Shown piece by piece: positions 58,874 through 64,000 of a DNA stretch of 64,000 nucleotides (position 1 is the first letter of the stretch; every line of letters starts with the position of its first letter). The position numbers were made by a program, and so were the translations under genes. The notes under the pieces are model-generated. The model was not told the origin of the DNA. It searched no databases and saw nothing but the letters and a program-made list of their open reading frames with translations. The stretch spans positions 1 to 64,000 of the forward strand of contig JAHLKC010000149.1 of assembly GCA_025449115.1 (NCBI GenBank). The letters run 5' to 3'. The DNA comes from Chytridium lagenaria (Eukaryota > Chytridiomycota > Chytridiomycetes > Chytridiales > Chytridiaceae).

Positions 58874-61087
58874 TCACGCCTTCTCCCCCTCCTTCTGATC
58901 CAAAACATCCAACGCCCCCCTCACTTTCGAAGTCCCCCTCCTCCCCACCGTAATCCCCAGCTCCGCCAACCTCACCGGCCTCTCCTCCGCCACCACAACG
59001 CGATCCTCTCCATCCTCCCCAACTTTCCCTTCCTCATCTTCTCCATCCCATCCCAACAATGGATCATCCTCAAGTGTCGGGTGAAGATACCGCGTGTCGC
59101 TCCACACGGGAGAATCGGCGGACGGGACGACGAGATGCCCGTCGGCGTCGAGATGGGAGGTGAGGTCTTTGGTGGTATCGAATGAGGCTTGACAGACGAA
59201 ACATTCGATCTGGGAGCTGCGGAGACGGATGAAGTTGATGAGACGGATGCGGGCGTAAAAGTCGAGACCTGCGGAGAAAACAAGTTTAGGGTTAACGTTA
59301 TAAAAGGAAAAATGAAAGAGTTACCTCGTTCTTCGCTGATTGCTTTGATGTCAAACTTATGGCAGGTCTTCATGTGCTCAACGGTTTCAGTGGCGGATGA
59401 AAACATTTGCTCGTCAAAGAGACACATGGTTTTCTCGACTTCAATCGGTTCATTCCAGTCATCCCACTCGCTGCACAAATTCAATGTCAGCCTCTACAAC
59501 ACAAGAAACTAATAAAAACCATTCAATAAAATACTCACTTGACTTCTCTCTCTTCCTCACTTTCACATTTCTCATTCTCAAAGTTCTCCCAGTTCTTCCC
59601 GGGTTCGAGGTAATTAACAATGTAGAAACGGTCGTAAGAGTGGTTGCGGGGGTTGATCTTAAAGTGCTTCTTCTTCCTCATGTGCTTGCGAAGAACAGCA
59701 GAGGTCTTGAAAGTCTTTTCGCAGTACAAGCATTGGAGGCTAATTAAAAAAAGAGAGATTAGGCAAGGGTGGAAAAACAAAACAACCACCGCCATAAAAT
59801 AAGAATTTAGAGCATCGGCATATACGTAATAGTCTATGAATACAGTACTCACTTATTCATTTTGCCTTGAAGCATTTCCAAGAACTCATGCACTTCCACT
59901 AAATTGTCGGGAAGGCCAATGTTGAAACCATGCTCGCCAAACATGTGCTTAAAGAGCTGTGTGCGGTCGGCACACGTTGCCTTGCAAAAGAGACAGCGGC
60001 GAGACTGAAGTGCGTCAATGTGACGCTCCCGCTCCTGAATACGGAGCTTCTCGTTCTACGTAAATGACAAAAGAAGTGGATGTGGAGTTTAGTTAAACAA
60101 AAAGGAGAGAGTGCGATATCAGGGAACAGATAACAAACGAAAAAATAGAAGAGGGTAAAAAGTTATCAAGGAAACAAAACACACCAACTTCTCCCTCTGC
60201 AAGCTTCTCCTGACTTCCAAGTCCTCCTCGTCCAAAGCTCCTTCTGCGCTTTTACCAAGAATCTTCACTCCTTCCCACACTGCATCCTTGAGCTTCTCAG
60301 CCAACACACCAATGTATCTCTCTAGATAAGGCATGACCTCATCCGAATCCCTAACCTCCAATCTGTGTGCCTTTCTCAGATGATCAAGCACCTTTGTAGG
60401 ATCCATCATGGGTTCGGTATCGTTCGGGCATTGGGGGAGTGGGCAGTGGAAGATCAGGGTGGGATCCCAGAAGGTGCGGGGGTCCGAGGTCGGCGGGGGA
60501 AGAGAGGGGTCGAGACGACGGGGAACTTTGGTGCGGGTACTGCTTTGACGCCAACGCCCGTTGGTGCGTTCTCTGTCCTCATCACTGTCGTCCTCACTAT
60601 CATCGTCATCATCGTCGTCGTCGTCGTCATCATCTTCATCGTCCTCATCATCATCCTCATCCGAAGTCACCTTGACGTCTTCCTTCTTCTCAACCTTCTT
60701 GTCCCCTCCAACTGTAAAAACTTCCTTCTTCCCTCCATACTCCTTCTTCTCAACTACAACAACTACCGCCGTCTTCTCCCTCTCAGATCCACCATTCGCA
60801 GTCCTCCATGATCCACCACCATTCACCGCCCCACCTCTCGCTCCACCCCTCCCACCCCTCGCACCCATACCCGCACCCCTTCCTCGTCCACGTCCATCAA
60901 CAGCACCTCCACGTCCTTTGCTTCCTTTCGCCTGTCCCCTCTTCATCTCAGTCCAACCACCTCCATCATCTTCCGCAACTTCAGCCGGAGCATTCGGGAC
61001 CTCCTCAGCAGCAGGAGCGACGTACGGGAAATCCTGACCGGAAGGTGTGAAGGGGACTGCATTGGGGTTCATCTTTGTGTTGGTCAT
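58874..61087 (-). CDS. ZNF277-type zinc-finger protein with N-terminal PAM2-like motif and RGG repeats
   Basis: Exons: 61087-60185, 60055-59853, 59739-59539, 59470-59325 and 59268-58874. The zinc-finger half follows ZNF277 closely: CLFCKATCADRTQLFKHMF, FNIGLPDNLVEVHEFL, LQCLYCEKTFKTSAVLRKHM, KKKHFKINPRNHSYDRFYIV, WDDWNEP, then CLFDEQ with HMKTCHKFD, and GLDFYARIRLINFIR with CFVCQASFDTTKDLTSHL. The human protein binds ribosomal protein uS5. The N-terminal extension, absent from the human protein as I know it, has MNPNAVPFTP (residues about 6-15), which fits the PAM2 motif that docks on the MLLE domain of poly(A)-binding protein. An RGG-rich stretch and an Asp run (60585-60660) follow. The Met at 61087 was chosen because it keeps PAM2 at the terminus. 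No frame break is seen. Confidence 0.85.
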
Positions 61088-61664
61088 TGCCGATCTTTTC
61101 AAAGCAAAAGCGAATGACGGATCGTTCCAGTTGATTGCAGGATTCGTTGGAATGGTTTGAGAAAGACGATGAGAGAGGATGATCGGTTTGGGTGATGACG
61201 GGCGTCCTGCTCCTTACGTGTCTCAGAAGAGTCCAACAGAAATCAACAGAAAAAAAAAAAAAAAAGCTCAAACTTGTCCGACAAGGGGAACTATGCACGT
61301 CTGGACAAGGGATGCGGGAGGGCCGAGGGAGAGCGCGATCAGCGACACTCCACTTTGCACCTAAAGAATGCTTTCATTTTCACATAGTTTTGACGCGCTT
61401 TTCTCCTGCGGTAGAAAGGCGATATCTCACGAGAAATAACGTCCAAAACTGTGGTTTTCTGTCAGTCCTCAAGCGCTCTCTTTTCAGTGTAAACTAAGTC
61501 AAGATGTGAGTAAGAGCGATGAGCGTTGTGGACGTATTGTCTCCCTCTCCCTCTAATACTTAAAGCGTGGAGCACCATATCTGTCTTATATGAGGATGAG
61601 GACATGCTGATTGTTCTGACAACCTCCTGAAATCTGTACAGTCGAGAGTCTCACCGTCGAAATA
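61088..61664. promoter_or_regulatory. Divergent promoter region (ZNF277 homologue / PRP16)
   Basis: About 580 bp between two divergent starts, so both promoters lie here. It contains a 17-base A run at 61248-61264. No TATA box is evident. Confidence 0.5.

Positions 61665-64000
<2,336 letters not shown>

Noticed and set aside
60561..61037. Long Ser/Pro-rich open frame on the plus strand
   Set aside because: It is the antisense shadow of the Asp- and Gly-rich parts of the ZNF277-type gene.

Overview
The window is nuclear DNA of a fungus. Its genes are compact and rich in short GT-AG introns. The household genes are typical of fungi, and a divergent fungus (chytrid or other zoosporic lineage) fits best. 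That placement is inferred from a TRPV-type ion channel, an expanded F-box/ankyrin family, a GH46-type chitosanase-like protein and a Ngaro-type tyrosine-recombinase retrotransposon; no rRNA or marker gene confirms it.

Layout. 1-13.7 kb: three plasma-membrane/vacuolar-type Ca2+-ATPase genes head to tail on the minus strand, the first cut by the window edge. 15.6-17.3 kb: serine palmitoyltransferase subunit 2, followed by a ~274-bp tandem repeat (17.58-18.40 kb). 18.6-22.1 kb: an epsinR/Ent3-type ENTH adaptor (minus) and the DRG1 GTPase (plus), head to head with only 59 bp between start codons. 22.6-24.7 kb: a secreted, probably GPI-anchored GH46-like protein. 25.8-27.0 kb: a divergent PCNA-like clamp. 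27.4-32.5 kb: two convergent paralogous F-box/ankyrin-like genes. 33.8-35.0 kb: a VOC (glyoxalase-fold) protein. 35.4 and 55.2 kb: two copies of an unrecognised small membrane-anchored family. 36.0-42.8 kb: the Ngaro-like element. 42.9-45.5 kb: aspartyl aminopeptidase. 46.5-49.9 kb: a 3.4-kb inverted repeat with two outward-facing TATA promoters. 50.3-54.7 kb: the TRPV-type channel, with a C-terminal fragment of a second copy on the far side of the inverted repeat. 56.2-58.0 kb: a BAR-superfamily protein. 58.9-61.1 kb: a ZNF277 orthologue carrying an N-terminal PAM2-like motif and RGG repeats. 61.7-64.0 kb: splicing helicase PRP16/DHX38, cut by the right edge.

A caveat applies throughout. Almost every long conserved gene contains one or more single-base reading-frame breaks, and most of those I could align by eye are one base missing from a short homopolymer. 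Essential genes (LCB2, DRG1, PCNA-like, aminopeptidase) are hit as often as the transposon. I read this as residual long-read assembly error, not mass pseudogenisation, so coordinates are given for whole loci across the breaks.

The genes do not form one pathway. Themes are calcium handling (three Ca2+ pumps plus a TRPV-type channel), membrane lipid and trafficking (LCB2, epsinR, BAR protein) and RNA/ribosome work (DRG1, ZNF277 homologue, PRP16). The least explained structures are the inverted repeat at 46.5-49.9 kb and the PCNA-like gene.
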